Shown one piece after another: positions 17,021 to 25,780 of a DNA stretch of 64,000 bases. Both the position numbers and the translations under genes were made by a program. The notes beneath the pieces are model-generated. The model worked only from the letters and a program-made list of their open reading frames with translations, had not been told where the DNA came from and ran no database searches. How positions within the stretch are numbered: position 1 is the stretch's first letter; each line of letters opens with the position of its first letter. The DNA is from an uncultured Prevotella sp. Its GTDB lineage: Bacteria > Bacteroidota > Bacteroidia > Bacteroidales > Bacteroidaceae. The stretch is taken from positions 21,356 to 85,355 of the forward strand of contig CAMVUM010000009.1 of NCBI GenBank assembly GCA_947170725.1. The letters run 5' to 3'.

Positions 17021-18119
17021 AGGCAGGTTGGACATTTTGGGTGATGAATTGCAATGCAAAAACTCTAAGTGGACATTTTGGGTGATAACCATGCTGTATC
17101 AAACAGTCTTGATTGTCCTAATAGTGCCTTTTGAGATATTCATCTATGAACTTCTTTCTGTTTTCTCTGCTAATTCCCCTATGAACCCTGACCTTTGTTT
17201 TCAAGTCTGAGAAAACAGCCTCAAGTGCATTGTTTGTATTTGGAAGTCCTGTTTCTGGGTGGTCATAAAAAGTCCAAAGCAAAGGCATGTTACGCTTTAT
17301 GCTCAGGTATGCGCTGCGTAGTTTCGGCCGCATATATGGAGGAGTGGAACGCTTGCTCCTTTTATCCTGAATCCGTTCATTGACAATATCCTTGTATCTC
17401 TCATACCATTGATTGAAAGCTCCGCAAAAACTTTCCTTATCTGTCCTTGCGATAATATTTATTAGGTTCAACAGTTCCTGTGATGCTTCAATGTCCGGGT
17501 TCTTAGTCAGATACCTGCGGACAATAAGAATCTGATGAAACTGGCACATCTGCACTGGTATAGGCTTCAATGCCTGAGGCAGTCCCTTCATGCCATCAAT
17601 CACAATGCCGTATATATTGAACCCGTTGTGTTTCAGCCATTCGACTCCCTCTATATATTGGGCGATCGTTTCATGTCGCACATACTTGTGCCATAAAACA
17701 ACATTCCGAAGTGCATCCTTGATAACCATAAGACCAAAGTTACGGCCCCAGTATGTTGTATCCATCTGTATGGTTACATCCTTGTGTTTTGCGATCTTAC
17801 GGATATACCGCATGTCTTCCAAATCCCTACGGATGGTCTTTTCGCAGACACCATACTTGGTTGCGAGTTGCGCCAAAGTCTGTTTGCCTTCTATATAGTC
17901 ACTGATAACCTTGGACTTATCTCGCCTAATGCCACCATCAAAACGACGGCCCCAGTCCTTGCATTTATAACGTTGGAGACGCCCTCTCAGACCGTTACGG
18001 ACCACATTTTTAGATCCACAGAAAAAGCATTTTTTTAATCATATCAATAATTATCTTCGCAAAGATAATAAAATCAATTGATTACAGACAATTCATCACC
18101 CAAAATGTCCAACCTGCCT
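17021..18119 (-). mobile_element. IS element with 31-bp perfect inverted repeats (IS256/IS1249-like), inserted in an IS4 remnant
   Basis: Perfect 31-bp inverted repeats at 17021-17051 (starting AGGCAGGTTGGACATTTTGG) and 18089-18119. A 6-bp direct repeat AATTTT flanks both sides (17015-17020 and 18120-18126 region), consistent with a target duplication. A second, partial copy of the repeat core (GGACATTTTGGGTGAT) lies just inside the left end at ~17071. Removing the element restores a continuous IS4 transposase C-terminus. Confidence 0.85.
17118..18042 (-). pseudogene. DDE/MULE-type transposase (IS256/IS1249-like), frame broken near the start
   Basis: Body of 295 aa (from 18005) with a helix-turn-helix (QTLAQLATKYGVCEKTIRRDL) and a transposase core: MDTTYWGRNFG (first Asp), IVIDGMKGL (second Asp), QMCQFHQ, and NTNNALEAVFSDLK (Glu). 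Upstream the same frame encodes a zinc-knuckle start (KKCFFCGSKNVVRNG...YKCKDWG, the last Cys replaced by Trp). The only ATG (18040-18042) reaches it by skipping one base of an A7 run (18030-18036). Either slippage expresses it or it is inactivated. Confidence 0.75.
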
Positions 18120-18120
18120 A

Positions 18121-18542
18121 ATTTTACAAGCCCCCTCAGTCGAAAGCGATGGTTCTGGCGTGGCTCCGGAAGCCGCGGCGAGGATGATTTCCCACTCCTT
18201 TTCGGGATTATTGAACAGGCTGTAGAAGTCAACGTAATACATGAGCGTAATTCTGACCATAGTAGCAAGTCCAGAGAAGCTCCATTGACGTTTTAACCCT
18301 TTCTGCATCACCATAAGCAGCAGGTTTGCGATAAGCGTTACCCAGATTTGGATCTTGATGGCATTGGCGCTTTCTCCATAAAAGTATTTGAGGGGAAAGT
18401 TCTGTTTCATCTGTTTGAATAGTAGCTCGATTTCCCATCGCTGGCGGTATATGTCTATAATTTCCTCGGGGTCGGACTCCATATCGTTGGTCAACAGAGA
18501 TATGAGTTTGCGCTTCTTGACATCGGCATATGTAGAGGTCAA
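18121..18542 (-). pseudogene. IS4-family transposase, C-terminal fragment
   Basis: About 140 residues of an IS4 DDE transposase C-terminus (KKRKLISLLTNDMESDPEEI, IYRQRWEIELLFKQMKQNFP with the YREK-like Glu region, ANAIKIQIWVTLIANLLL). The N-terminal two-thirds are missing. At the 3' side the reading frame is interrupted by the IS256-like element at 18119 and resumes at 17020, where ...KEKTRTP then stops. The remnant's end region extends to ~16946 and includes a hairpin (CTCGAACGC...GCGTTCGAG, 16978-17003). Confidence 0.75.
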
Positions 18543-19285
18543 AATGCTCTTGCAACGTGTGCATAGCCTCGATGGCTCCCGGCATAGGTTTCATCTCGGC
18601 AAAGAGGCCAGGAATCTCATCAAGACGTCCTTCGTATTCTTTTTTGATCTCATCTGACTGAAGGTCAAGTCCCGATTGAAAATCCACAAGCACATTGTCC
18701 ATATCCACAAACACCCGTTTCTTTCTTCGAATTGACTTCTCCTCCAATTCCTTTGTCTTGTCACGAAGGTCATAGCGATCGCGCAGATCTGTCAGGATGC
18801 CGCAGAATTCAGTAGGCGTAAGTATCGTCTTATAGGAATTCGGTTCACCGATTGTGTGAACAAGCGTGATGCCTCGGGTCTGCATCAGTGCGTCACGAAA
18901 CCGTTCGCTTTGCTCGAACATTGATTGATAAGCACGGCGTATGAGTCGCTGATACCCTTCGCTTTGGCGGTCTATTGCCTGCCCCTTCCACTATACAATC
19001 TGGTCAGCCTGCCAAGAAGTGACGCCCATCTTCCGAGCATTGCCGCCCTTCATGTTGCATATCTGCCGCTGTTTGTCAAGTTCCTTCCTCTTCAGAGATT
19101 GCAGGAAACCCTCCATACTGCCGCATACCATTCCGTCAAGACGGAAACCGTTACTGCACAAATTGCTGAGCACATTGGAGGGGGTACAAACCATTAGAAC
19201 GTATATCCAGCGTGTATGTTTCTGGGTTATACATATCCTTCAGTTCGTGCCCATTCCGTGTGGTAGCCATATATTTTTCTTCCAT
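18530..19285 (-). pseudogene. Decayed gene: NADAR-like/unknown domain joined to a 5'-nucleotidase-like HAD domain
   Basis: Reading from ATG 19285 (MEEKYMATTRNGHELKDMYN...), one extra base in a C5 run (19180-19184) shifts the frame. The next frame gives SNVLSNLCSNGFRLDGMVCG then SMEGFLQSLKRKELDKQRQI until a TAG (18991-18993), after which WKGQAIDRQSEGYQRLI...FEQSERFRDALMQTRG...TILTPTEFCGILTDLR continues. The last part resembles NADAR-type proteins, with low certainty. It runs on into KKRVFVDMDNVLVDF (HAD motif I, NT5C-type) and is cut at ~18530 by the IS4 remnant. Three separate lesions make it a clear pseudogene. Confidence 0.6.
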
Positions 19286-19389
19286 TTTTCAATTCTTTTT
19301 TTCGGTCACATTACTTCTTTATGTAGTATGAGATGCTATAATAACCTGTTTCCTATCCTCCCCCCATGGTGATGTGATTGCAGGAATCA

Positions 19390-19938
19390 TCAACTTTCCT
19401 TCAGCCAGTCACGCACATCCATCAGTGCACAGCCCAGGAGGTTTTCTCCTTTCCATTGTTCCACGCCACCTTTCAGCGCATCCTCTCTGCCAAGTCCGAT
19501 GCCCCAGATGGTGTCGTATGGGCTTGCCTCGGCAATTATGGAATCGCCTGTGGATAACAGGAATTCCTTTAGGGCGGGATTCTGCGAGAATTTTGCCTTG
19601 TTGCCTTTTACTACGATATCGTACTTCTTCGCATCCCACGTTTCGGCTACAAAGCCCCGAATTTTTCTGCCCAGGTTCTTATACTCGAAAGGTGTGGGAG
19701 CCTCCATGATTTCATTCAGCACCTCGTAATCTCCAAAGAGTCTTGCCTTGCTTGCCATCATATACTGCTCCGTGGTGTGATACTGCACTCCGTCCACTTC
19801 AAACCAGCAGTCGTACCACTGACTGAAACAGGCTGCCGTGATTTTCTTTGGATTAGGGGTGTGTCCCCAAAAATAGATCACAGGTATGTCACGGTTTCTA
19901 TCTGCCATCTCCTTTAATGTTTCTACTGTACGTTTCAT
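19390..19938 (-). CDS. NADAR-family protein (YbiA-like)
   Basis: 182 aa, full length. FWGHTPNP, then CFSQWYDCWFEVDGVQYHTTEQYMMASKARLFGD, KFSQNPALKEFLLSTGDSIIAEASPYDTIWGIGL and LLGCALMDVRDWL are NADAR signatures. Characterised NADAR proteins act on ADP-ribosyl or ribosyl-type substrates (N-glycosidase activity on riboflavin intermediates, and removal of ADP-ribose from guanine). The neighbours, a DUF1810 remnant and a Nudix protein, fit NAD/ADP-ribose handling. The exact substrate is not inferable. Confidence 0.88.
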   Translation of the reverse strand: MKRTVETLKEMADRNRDIPVIYFWGHTPNPKKITAACFSQWYDCWFEVDGVQYHTTEQYMMASKARLFGDYEVLNEIMEAPTPFEYKNLGRKIRGFVAETWDAKKYDIVVKGNKAKFSQNPALKEFLLSTGDSIIAEASPYDTIWGIGLGREDALKGGVEQWKGENLLGCALMDVRDWLKES

Positions 19939-19966
19939 TTTCTTGTCTCCTTTTCTCTGATTTTAG

Positions 19967-20139
19967 TTAATAATTTGCCGAGTTGGTTTTCTCCCTCAGC
20001 CTTGCACCCACTATCGGATGTTCAAGGTAAGCCTTCGCCTCGTCGTACCCACTGATGCCATAATACTTGGCATTGGCACTATGCCCCAACACTGCCCGCT
20101 GTAGAAAGATAAACCATATCCGGTGCGTACGTTTGCGTC
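19967..20139 (-). pseudogene. DUF1810-family fragment
   Basis: The minus-strand frame ...RKRTHRIWFIFLQRAVLGHS then ANAKYYGISGYDEAKAYLEH and PIVGARLRE, ending at TAA 19967-19969, matches the N-terminal half of DUF1810 proteins (HRIWFIFPQ...G-S--A--YGI...EA-AYL-HP-LG-RL-E). The start and the C-terminal half are absent, so it is a remnant. It sits between the Nudix and NADAR genes on the same strand. Confidence 0.65.
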
Positions 20140-20226
20140 CGTCTGTAATATTAAATTAACTTCGGTGATTTTAGGCTGCGCTCGGCATAGCATTCAAGCA
20201 AGCTTGATGCTCTGCTCTCGCTTGCA

Positions 20227-20940
20227 CTAAAATTCCAATCTGAATCCCTTTTGCTTTAGCTCCTCATATTTCGCCTTGTTGAAGCGGAAGAGGAAGGCTT
20301 CTTTCTTCTGCGAAGGATTGACCGTCTCTTCCATCTGCTCTAGCATTCCGAGCCGCTTCATCTTGTTGTAGAAGTTACGGCGGTCGAAACGCACGTCCAG
20401 TATGGCCTCGTAGAGGTTCTGCAATTCCTTGATGGTGAACACCTCTGGCAGCAGCTCAAAGCCAATGGGTTCAAAGTGTATCTGCTGACGCAATGCCTGT
20501 TCAGCTTTTCGGAGTATCTGGTCGTGGTCGAAAGCCAACTGCGGCACTTCGTCCAAAGCAAACCATCGTGCATCAGCAGCGTCATCGCCACCCTTCACTT
20601 CCTGCATCCTCACCAAAGCATAGTAGGCAATGGTGATAACACGCTCACGAGGGTCACGTTGTGGAGCAGTGAAGGTATGGAACTGACGGATGTATGCACC
20701 CTCCAAACCTGTCTCTTCTTGCAATTCACGCAACGCACCCTCCTCGGCACTCTCGTCCATCTTCATAAATCCACCGGGGAAGGCCCATCGCCCCTTGTAA
20801 GGTTCGATGCCTCGCTGCACTAAAAGCACTCTCAACTTCGTACCGTCAAATCCGAAGATGACACAGTCGGTCGTTACACTCGGATGAGGGTACTTATAGC
20901 AGTATTTCAACTCTTCGTCTGTCTTGTTTATCTTATCCAT
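20227..20940 (-). CDS. Nudix hydrolase/regulator of the NrtR type
   Basis: 237 aa. The Nudix box GGFMKMDESAEEGALREL-QEETGL (residues ~55-78) is intact (G-x5-E-x7-RE-L-x-EE-x-G-L). The C-terminal ~80 residues (FTIKELQNLYEAILDVRFDRRNFYNKMKRLGMLE...FLFRFNKAKYEEL) form the winged-helix DNA-binding domain of NrtR/AraR-type regulators. Known members bind ADP-ribose-like or sugar ligands. The context suggests ADP-ribose/NAD, but Bacteroides also has an arabinose regulator of this class. A palindrome lies 10 bp upstream of the start. Confidence 0.85.
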   Translation of the reverse strand: MDKINKTDEELKYCYKYPHPSVTTDCVIFGFDGTKLRVLLVQRGIEPYKGRWAFPGGFMKMDESAEEGALRELQEETGLEGAYIRQFHTFTAPQRDPRERVITIAYYALVRMQEVKGGDDAADARWFALDEVPQLAFDHDQILRKAEQALRQQIHFEPIGFELLPEVFTIKELQNLYEAILDVRFDRRNFYNKMKRLGMLEQMEETVNPSQKKEAFLFRFNKAKYEELKQKGFRLEF

Positions 20941-20949
20941 ACACTTATT

Positions 20950-20974
20950 GCGTTAAATTTACGCCACAAAGGTA
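20950..20974 (-). promoter_or_regulatory. Promoter -7 box and candidate NrtR-type operator
   Basis: GCGTTAAATTTACGC (20950-20964) is a 15-bp palindrome with one mismatch, between the minus-strand -7 box TACCTTTG (20967-20974) and the Nudix ATG. A half-site GCGTAAA lies at 21005-21011. The position suits autorepression; this is inference. Confidence 0.45.
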
Positions 20975-21051
20975 ATGTGTTTATTTTGGACAACAAAATG
21001 TTTTGCGTAAAATCTACACAAGAAAGACGTAAGCCGTGTTGTTTATCGTGG

Positions 21052-21153
21052 CTATACTGTCACCCCATTCAGAAGTATTCCCTTCCTGCTGGTGGTCGCC
21101 CCACAACCTATAAGGCTGATGAAAGCAATGAAAAGCATTATCAGTTTCTTCAT
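21052..21153 (-). CDS. Very small lipoprotein (candidate)
   Basis: 33 codons from ATG 21153: MKKLIMLFIAFISLIGCGAT then TSRKGILLNGVTV, stop at 21052. The first 17 residues are a perfect lipoprotein signal with lipobox L-I-G-C (Cys17). It may be a genuine small lipoprotein or the front of a truncated one. It follows the 21170-21496 gene by 16 bp on the same strand. Confidence 0.45.
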   Translation of the reverse strand: MKKLIMLFIAFISLIGCGATTSRKGILLNGVTV

Positions 21154-21169
21154 CTTGCTTCGGTTTAAC

Positions 21170-21496
21170 TCATTGTTTCAACAATGTTTCTATTCTCTTT
21201 GCCAACTCATCCAACTCCTTATGTTGTGGTGTGCTTTGTCTTGCAGTCTTCAGATCAATATTGTATAATACCGTGCTGTCACGCTTCACATCATAGGAGT
21301 AATGGAGTACATGAAAAGTGTCACCATAGCGCACAACAGAGTCGGTTGCAAACTCCCCGGAACGAAGAGTCACCGAGTCTTCCGATATATACGGATGATC
21401 TGAGTAATCATAGTATGAGGTAATTCCGTTTCTCGTCATCTTGACGTGAGAAAGAGGAATCTCTGCCTTGAACTTATTGGTAACACGTATTTCCAA
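21170..21496 (-). CDS. Hypothetical protein, possibly 5'-truncated
   Basis: 108 aa, with MEIRVTNKFKAEIPLSHVKMTRNGITSYYDYSD and alternating beta-like segments, then a helical C-terminus (KELDELAKRIETLLK). I do not recognise it. A likely secreted beta-rich protein of this kind would need a signal peptide, and none is present, so the start may have been lost to the IS insertion immediately upstream. Confidence 0.4.
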   Translation of the reverse strand: MEIRVTNKFKAEIPLSHVKMTRNGITSYYDYSDHPYISEDSVTLRSGEFATDSVVRYGDTFHVLHYSYDVKRDSTVLYNIDLKTARQSTPQHKELDELAKRIETLLKQ

Positions 21497-21646
21497 CCTG
21501 TTTCTGTGACCAGAAGCATTCCTGTCACAATACTTATCAAGTATTACCTCAGTTCGGGATAAGAAATATCCATTAAAAAAGTTGGTAGTCTCACAAATAT
21601 TCTGTATCTTTATAGGTGAATTTCAAACAGTTACAAAAACATTTGA

Positions 21647-22361
21647 TATGACTACCGGTTGCAAACCGGTACAGAATTATTTTGTATTATAGACGAGTTT
21701 TGCAAACATTTTAATGCTGAAAATGCAGGAATTTTTGCTTTAAATTTGCTTGAAGACCACAGTGTGGTCAGGCGTAGACGCCGCCAAGCCTCGTTGTCTG
21801 ACAGCGAAATCATGACTATTTTGTTGTATTTCCATTTCGGTACATTCCGCAATTTCAAACACTACTATCTGTTCTTCATCAAAGGTACGATGAAGTCGTA
21901 TTTCCCGAAAGCCGTGTCTTATAACCGCTTTGTGGAGTTGGAAAGTCGAGTGTTCTTCCAACTTATGTTCTTACTTAATCTGAGAGCTTTCGGAAGATGT
22001 ACCGGCATAACATTCGTAGATTCCACGATGATACCTGTATGCCATAATCTCAGGAGATATGCCAATAAGGTATTCAAGGGAATAGCCACTGACGGAAAGG
22101 GAACTATGGGTTGGTGTCATGGCTTCAAGCTCCACCTTGCATGCAATGACAGAGGCGAGATAATAGCCTTTGTCATTACCGGCGCAAATGTCAGCGACAA
22201 GGACCCGAATGTTTTCAAGGTTCTTGCTAAACGACTGTATGGCAAGTTGTTTGCTGACAAAGGCTATATCTCGCAGAAGTTGTTCGACTTTCTATTTGAG
22301 GATGGAATACAGTTGGTGACAGGTTTGCGTGTAAACATGAAAAACAAGTTGATGCGTTTTA
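21647..22361 (+). pseudogene. IS982-family transposase, 3'-truncated
   Basis: The frame opens after a TGA at 21644-21646; candidate start TTG 21659. It reads ELFCIIDEFCKHFNAENAG, LSDSEIMTILLYFHFGTFRNFKHYY, FVDSTMIPVCHNLR (first Asp), GWCHGFKLHLACNDRGEI and LFADKGYISQKLF (second Asp), all IS982 signatures. After LRVNMKNKLM the sequence changes into an ISAon1-like element, so the Glu-bearing C-terminus is missing. Confidence 0.82.
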
Positions 22362-22985
22362 ATGGAGTATTTCGAGATTTCTGGCTGGCATGATGACTCT
22401 TCCAAAATCGAAGTCTGGCTTGATGAATTACTTATCGCTGGATGGCACGGGATTTGGAGAACGATGAAATTCAGCGGTGCAGAGAGCAGAATATAGAGTA
22501 TGTTCCGTTTCGATATGACAATGGCGATACCCGTAATCAGTTGCTGGCAAGGGCCAAACATGTACTTGTCAAACATTTTAGTAAATGGACCGAATCCCAA
22601 AGAGTACGTGCCGAAATCATATTCAAACATTATCCTGATTTGAAATCGGTTTACGAACTGGCAATAGAGTTGACCAATATATATAATAAACACTATGACA
22701 AGGATGTGGCACGGGGAAAACTGGCTTTGTGGTACAATAAAATAGAAAACATGCAGTACGGATGTTTCAGAACCGTTACAAATACAATGCAGAACTATTA
22801 TGAAACAATACTGAATTATTTCGTTAACAGGGAAACGAATGCGTTTGCAGAATCATTCAATGCTAAAATTAAAGCATTCAGAGCACAGTTCAGGGGAGTC
22901 AGAGATATACCCTTCTTTATTTTTAGATTATCAAAACTAACAGCATAAATTTAACATACCCACAGGGTTTTCGGATTGACCCGCA
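22362..22985 (+). mobile_element. ISAon1-like (ISL3-type) element remnant with internal deletion
   Basis: It begins with the N-terminus of an ORF1 (MEYFEISGWHDDSSKIEVWL, from 22362), then is joined within ~75 bp to the C-terminal half of ORF2. The right end, containing CCCACAGGGTTTTCGG, lies at 22961-22976. Most of ORF1 and the front of ORF2 are deleted. Confidence 0.7.
22442..22948 (+). pseudogene. ISAon1-like transposase ORF2, C-terminal half
   Basis: 168 residues with AKHVLVKHFSKWTESQRVRAEIIFKHYPDLKSVYELAIELTNIY and the conserved end NRETNAFAESFNAKIKAFRAQFRGVRDIPFFIFRL, typical of ISL3-type DDE transposases (final Glu region AESFNAKIK). The N-terminal catalytic part is missing. Confidence 0.8.
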
Positions 22986-23059
22986 ATCCTCCTATATCCC
23001 CATTCCGCTAACTCGCTGATTATCAATAAAAAAGGGGAATACATTGTGTATTCCCCAAG

Positions 23060-23134
23060 TGATTCCGTAGGGATTCGAACCCTAGACCCACGCCTTAGAA
23101 GGGCGTTGCTCTAATCCAACTGAGCTACGGAACC
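23060..23134 (-). tRNA. tRNA-Arg (anticodon TCT)
   Basis: On the minus strand: acceptor GGTTCCG pairs with CGGAATC (one G-T), D-arm GCTCAGTTGGATTAGAGC, anticodon stem ACGCC/GGCGT with loop CTTCTAA (anticodon TCT, reads AGA), and a T-arm with GGTTCGAATCC. Discriminator A at 23060; CCA is not encoded. A minus-strand TACCTTTG -7 box lies at 23148-23155. Confidence 0.96.
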
Positions 23135-23147
23135 CTTAAATCGGGTG

Positions 23148-23155
23148 CAAAGGTA
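23148..23155 (-). promoter_or_regulatory. -7 box for tRNA-Arg (TACCTTTG)
   Basis: Perfect TAnnTTTG match 14 bp upstream of the tRNA 5' end. Confidence 0.65.
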
Positions 23156-23269
23156 TAAATAAATAATAAGATTGCCAAATATTTGCGGGACTTTTGAATG
23201 AATTTATGAAAAAAAGAAAAGATAGAAGGAGATAAGGGGGATATAAAAGGAAGATAGAAGAAGATAAAA

Positions 23270-23330
23270 GGAGATAAAGGACGAATGCCTTGTGGTGCTT
23301 TAACTAAGGCCATTGTCCTTTATCTCCTTT
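23270..23330. terminator. Strong hairpin terminator after the GH2 gene
   Basis: A 13-bp perfect outer stem (23270-23282 with 23315-23327; GGAGATAAAGGAC) and an inner stem GCCTT/AAGGC (23287-23291/23306-23310), with T-rich flanks on both strands. The preceding 23213-23270 is a GATA/AGAAG-type purine-rich tract. Confidence 0.75.
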
Positions 23331-23365
23331 TTCTTCTTTATTCCTTTTTTATATACTAAAACGAC

Positions 23366-25780
23366 TTACATCGTCTTCAGCGTCAGCTTCGACGTCTTCA
23401 GGCCGTCGGCGGTTACGGTCAGTGTGACCTTGCCTGCCTCACGCTTTGAACGCAGGATGACGGTGGCCGTACCGTTGTAGAGGCGGCGGGTGTTGCCGAC
23501 AGTCAGTTCATCACTCGTAATGTCACCGTTGATTACACCGACAATTTCCGCCGGACCGTCAACAGAGAATGTCAGCAGTCCGTGTTCGCCCTGCACGCGA
23601 CGGCCTTTCTTGTCGACGGCGGAGACGCGGACATGCTGCAGGTCCTGACCGTCGGCACGCCATGCGGCGTTGTCTGCCTCTGCTTTCAGCGCTACGGCAT
23701 CCGTCGTGGTCTCGATACGGTGGCGGGCAACGACCTTTCCGGCCGTGCGGGCAACGGCCTCGATTGAGCCGGCCTCATATTTCACACCGTCCCACTTGAT
23801 CTTGTTGCGGGTCTTCGGTTCGCGGACATTCTTCTTTATCCCGACACTCTTGCCGTTGACGAGAAGTTCAACCTCATCAGCATTCGTATAGGTGTAAAGC
23901 GACATGGAACTTCCAGCCTTGCGGTTCCAGTGGTCCGACATACGTTGCGTTCCGACCTTCACATCGTTCCAAACCGTGTTGTCGTCGCTGTCTATTATAC
24001 CTATATGGACCACCGGTTCTTCCGGGCAGAAGATGCTGCGCAGGAAATATGCAATCGGTTTTGGCTCAAGCGAGATGTCGAACACACCCTGTGACCAACC
24101 CTTTGCCGGCCAACCGTTGGATTCGCCAAGATAGTCAATCATACCCCAATAAGCAAGACCGACAACCTTGTCGAGGTCCATCTCGTAGTAGTTCGGGCCC
24201 ATCATGGATGTGTTGGCCTCGCTCTGATAGAAAATCATATTGGGGAAGCGGCGACCGTCGCCGGGGAAGTACATATAGCGGTAGTTGTAGGATGCGATGT
24301 CAGTCTCATGAACCAGCGGAGCCGGCAGCGAGTCTGTCTCCAGACTGCGGCCGCGCGGGTGCATGGCTACGGTCACGGGACGCGTCTTGTCGTAGCGGTG
24401 GAGCAGTTCGCGTTGCAGGCGATATGGCGTAACGCCCCAGTCTGCATACGGCAGATTCCAGTAGGTCTGGAGTTCGTTTCCGAGACTCCACATCACTACA
24501 GACGGATGGTTGCGGTCGCGGCGTATGAACTCTGGGACGTCATGCTGCCAGAGATTGACCCACTCGGTGCGTCCGCCGGCAAACTGAGTGAGCCACTTGT
24601 CGTAAAGCTCGTCGACAACGAGCATGCCGTATTTGTCACAAAGGTCGAGGAACGATTTGCTGTAAGGGTTGTGGGACGTGCGCACATGATTGAAACCGTA
24701 TTCCTTCAGCAGCTGGATACGCTTCTCCATGGCACGGGGATAGGCCGCCGCACCGAGTGCACCGAGCGTATGGTGATTGGCTATGCCTTTCATGATGACC
24801 TTCTTGCCGTTGAGTTTGAATCCGAATTCAGGCGAATATTCTATCGAGCGTACTCCGAAATGCTCGCTCACGCGATCGGCCACCGTTCCGTCCGGACGCA
24901 GCAGCGTCACCACGGCCGTATAGAGATGTGGGGTCTCACAGCTCCAGAGTTGTGGGGCGGTGAGGGTGATGCTGTCAATGAGATGTTCGTTGATTTTCTG
25001 TCCGCGATTGAAAGGAATGGTCTTCGTCGATTCATAGACAGTCGTTCCGGCACCATCCTGTATGGCCACGTTGACAGAGAGGTCCTTTATCTTCAGATAG
25101 CATGCCAGCTCGGCCTGTATCTTTACCGTAGCCTCACGGTCGCTGACATTGGGAGTGGTGATATAAAGCGGATGGCGCGTGAAATACTGCTGCGGGTCGG
25201 TCACCACAAGATTGACGTCGCGGAAGAGTCCTCCGCCGGTGTACCAGCGCGAGTTTTCCGGCCGCTGTGTGTTGGCCTTGACGGCAATGACGTTCGTCTG
25301 ACCGTACTTGAGCAACTTGGTCACGTCGATGTCAAAACCCACATATCCGTAGTCCGTTCCGCCTACGCGCTGTCCGTTGAGATAGACGTCGCCAACGAGC
25401 ATGATGCCCTCGAAGTCGAGCACGACGCGACGGCCTTTCCATGAGGCGTCGGGCGTGATTGTCTTGCGATACCAGCCGATGCCCATCTCCTTGAATCCGC
25501 GTGAACTGAGACGGCTCTTAACGTTGCTGGCCGCATCGCTGTTGTCGGCCTTCTCTCCTGCAGCGGGCGCCACCCAGGGCTGGCTGATCTGAAAGTCGTG
25601 AGGAACTGTGACTGTCTGCCATGAGCTGTCGTCATAGTCAGGACGTTCGGCACCGACGGCGTCGCCGGCATGGAAGCGCCAGTCAAAATTGAGGGTCTCC
25701 ACAATCCGCGATGCGCCACCGGCCGCCACAGCGGGCAGCAGCGCCATCACGGCACAAAAGATTAATACTATCCGTTTCAT
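23366..25780 (-). CDS. Secreted GH2 glycoside hydrolase (beta-galactosidase-like)
   Basis: 804 aa with signal peptide (1-20). GH2 sugar-binding domain ~25-205 (WRFHAGD, VPHDF, GIGWYRKTI, YLNGQRVG, RWYTGGGLFRDV), Ig-like domain ~210-320, TIM barrel ~325-600 with acid/base Glu436 (WSLGNE) and nucleophile Glu521 (FYQSE), then a DUF4982-type domain (~640-700) and a C-terminal Ig-like domain. The GH2 branch with RTSHNP and DUF4982 contains beta-galactosidases and related enzymes acting on plant or host glycans. No SusC/D genes lie nearby, so the substrate cannot be inferred. Confidence 0.92.
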   Translation of the reverse strand: MKRIVLIFCAVMALLPAVAAGGASRIVETLNFDWRFHAGDAVGAERPDYDDSSWQTVTVPHDFQISQPWVAPAAGEKADNSDAASNVKSRLSSRGFKEMGIGWYRKTITPDASWKGRRVVLDFEGIMLVGDVYLNGQRVGGTDYGYVGFDIDVTKLLKYGQTNVIAVKANTQRPENSRWYTGGGLFRDVNLVVTDPQQYFTRHPLYITTPNVSDREATVKIQAELACYLKIKDLSVNVAIQDGAGTTVYESTKTIPFNRGQKINEHLIDSITLTAPQLWSCETPHLYTAVVTLLRPDGTVADRVSEHFGVRSIEYSPEFGFKLNGKKVIMKGIANHHTLGALGAAAYPRAMEKRIQLLKEYGFNHVRTSHNPYSKSFLDLCDKYGMLVVDELYDKWLTQFAGGRTEWVNLWQHDVPEFIRRDRNHPSVVMWSLGNELQTYWNLPYADWGVTPYRLQRELLHRYDKTRPVTVAMHPRGRSLETDSLPAPLVHETDIASYNYRYMYFPGDGRRFPNMIFYQSEANTSMMGPNYYEMDLDKVVGLAYWGMIDYLGESNGWPAKGWSQGVFDISLEPKPIAYFLRSIFCPEEPVVHIGIIDSDDNTVWNDVKVGTQRMSDHWNRKAGSSMSLYTYTNADEVELLVNGKSVGIKKNVREPKTRNKIKWDGVKYEAGSIEAVARTAGKVVARHRIETTTDAVALKAEADNAAWRADGQDLQHVRVSAVDKKGRRVQGEHGLLTFSVDGPAEIVGVINGDITSDELTVGNTRRLYNGTATVILRSKREAGKVTLTVTADGLKTSKLTLKTM

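Noticed and set aside
23060..23134. tRNA-Arg as an integration site for the nearby IS cluster or the integrase
   Set aside because: No duplicated tRNA 3' end was found near the IS cluster or at 51.7-54.1 kb, and the integrase is 30 kb away.
23213..23285. Purine-rich tract as H-DNA-forming mirror repeat
   Set aside because: Interrupted by many T residues and no clear mirror symmetry; part of it is simply the terminator arm.
24308..25444. 378-codon open frame on the plus strand
   Set aside because: Antisense shadow of the GH2 gene.
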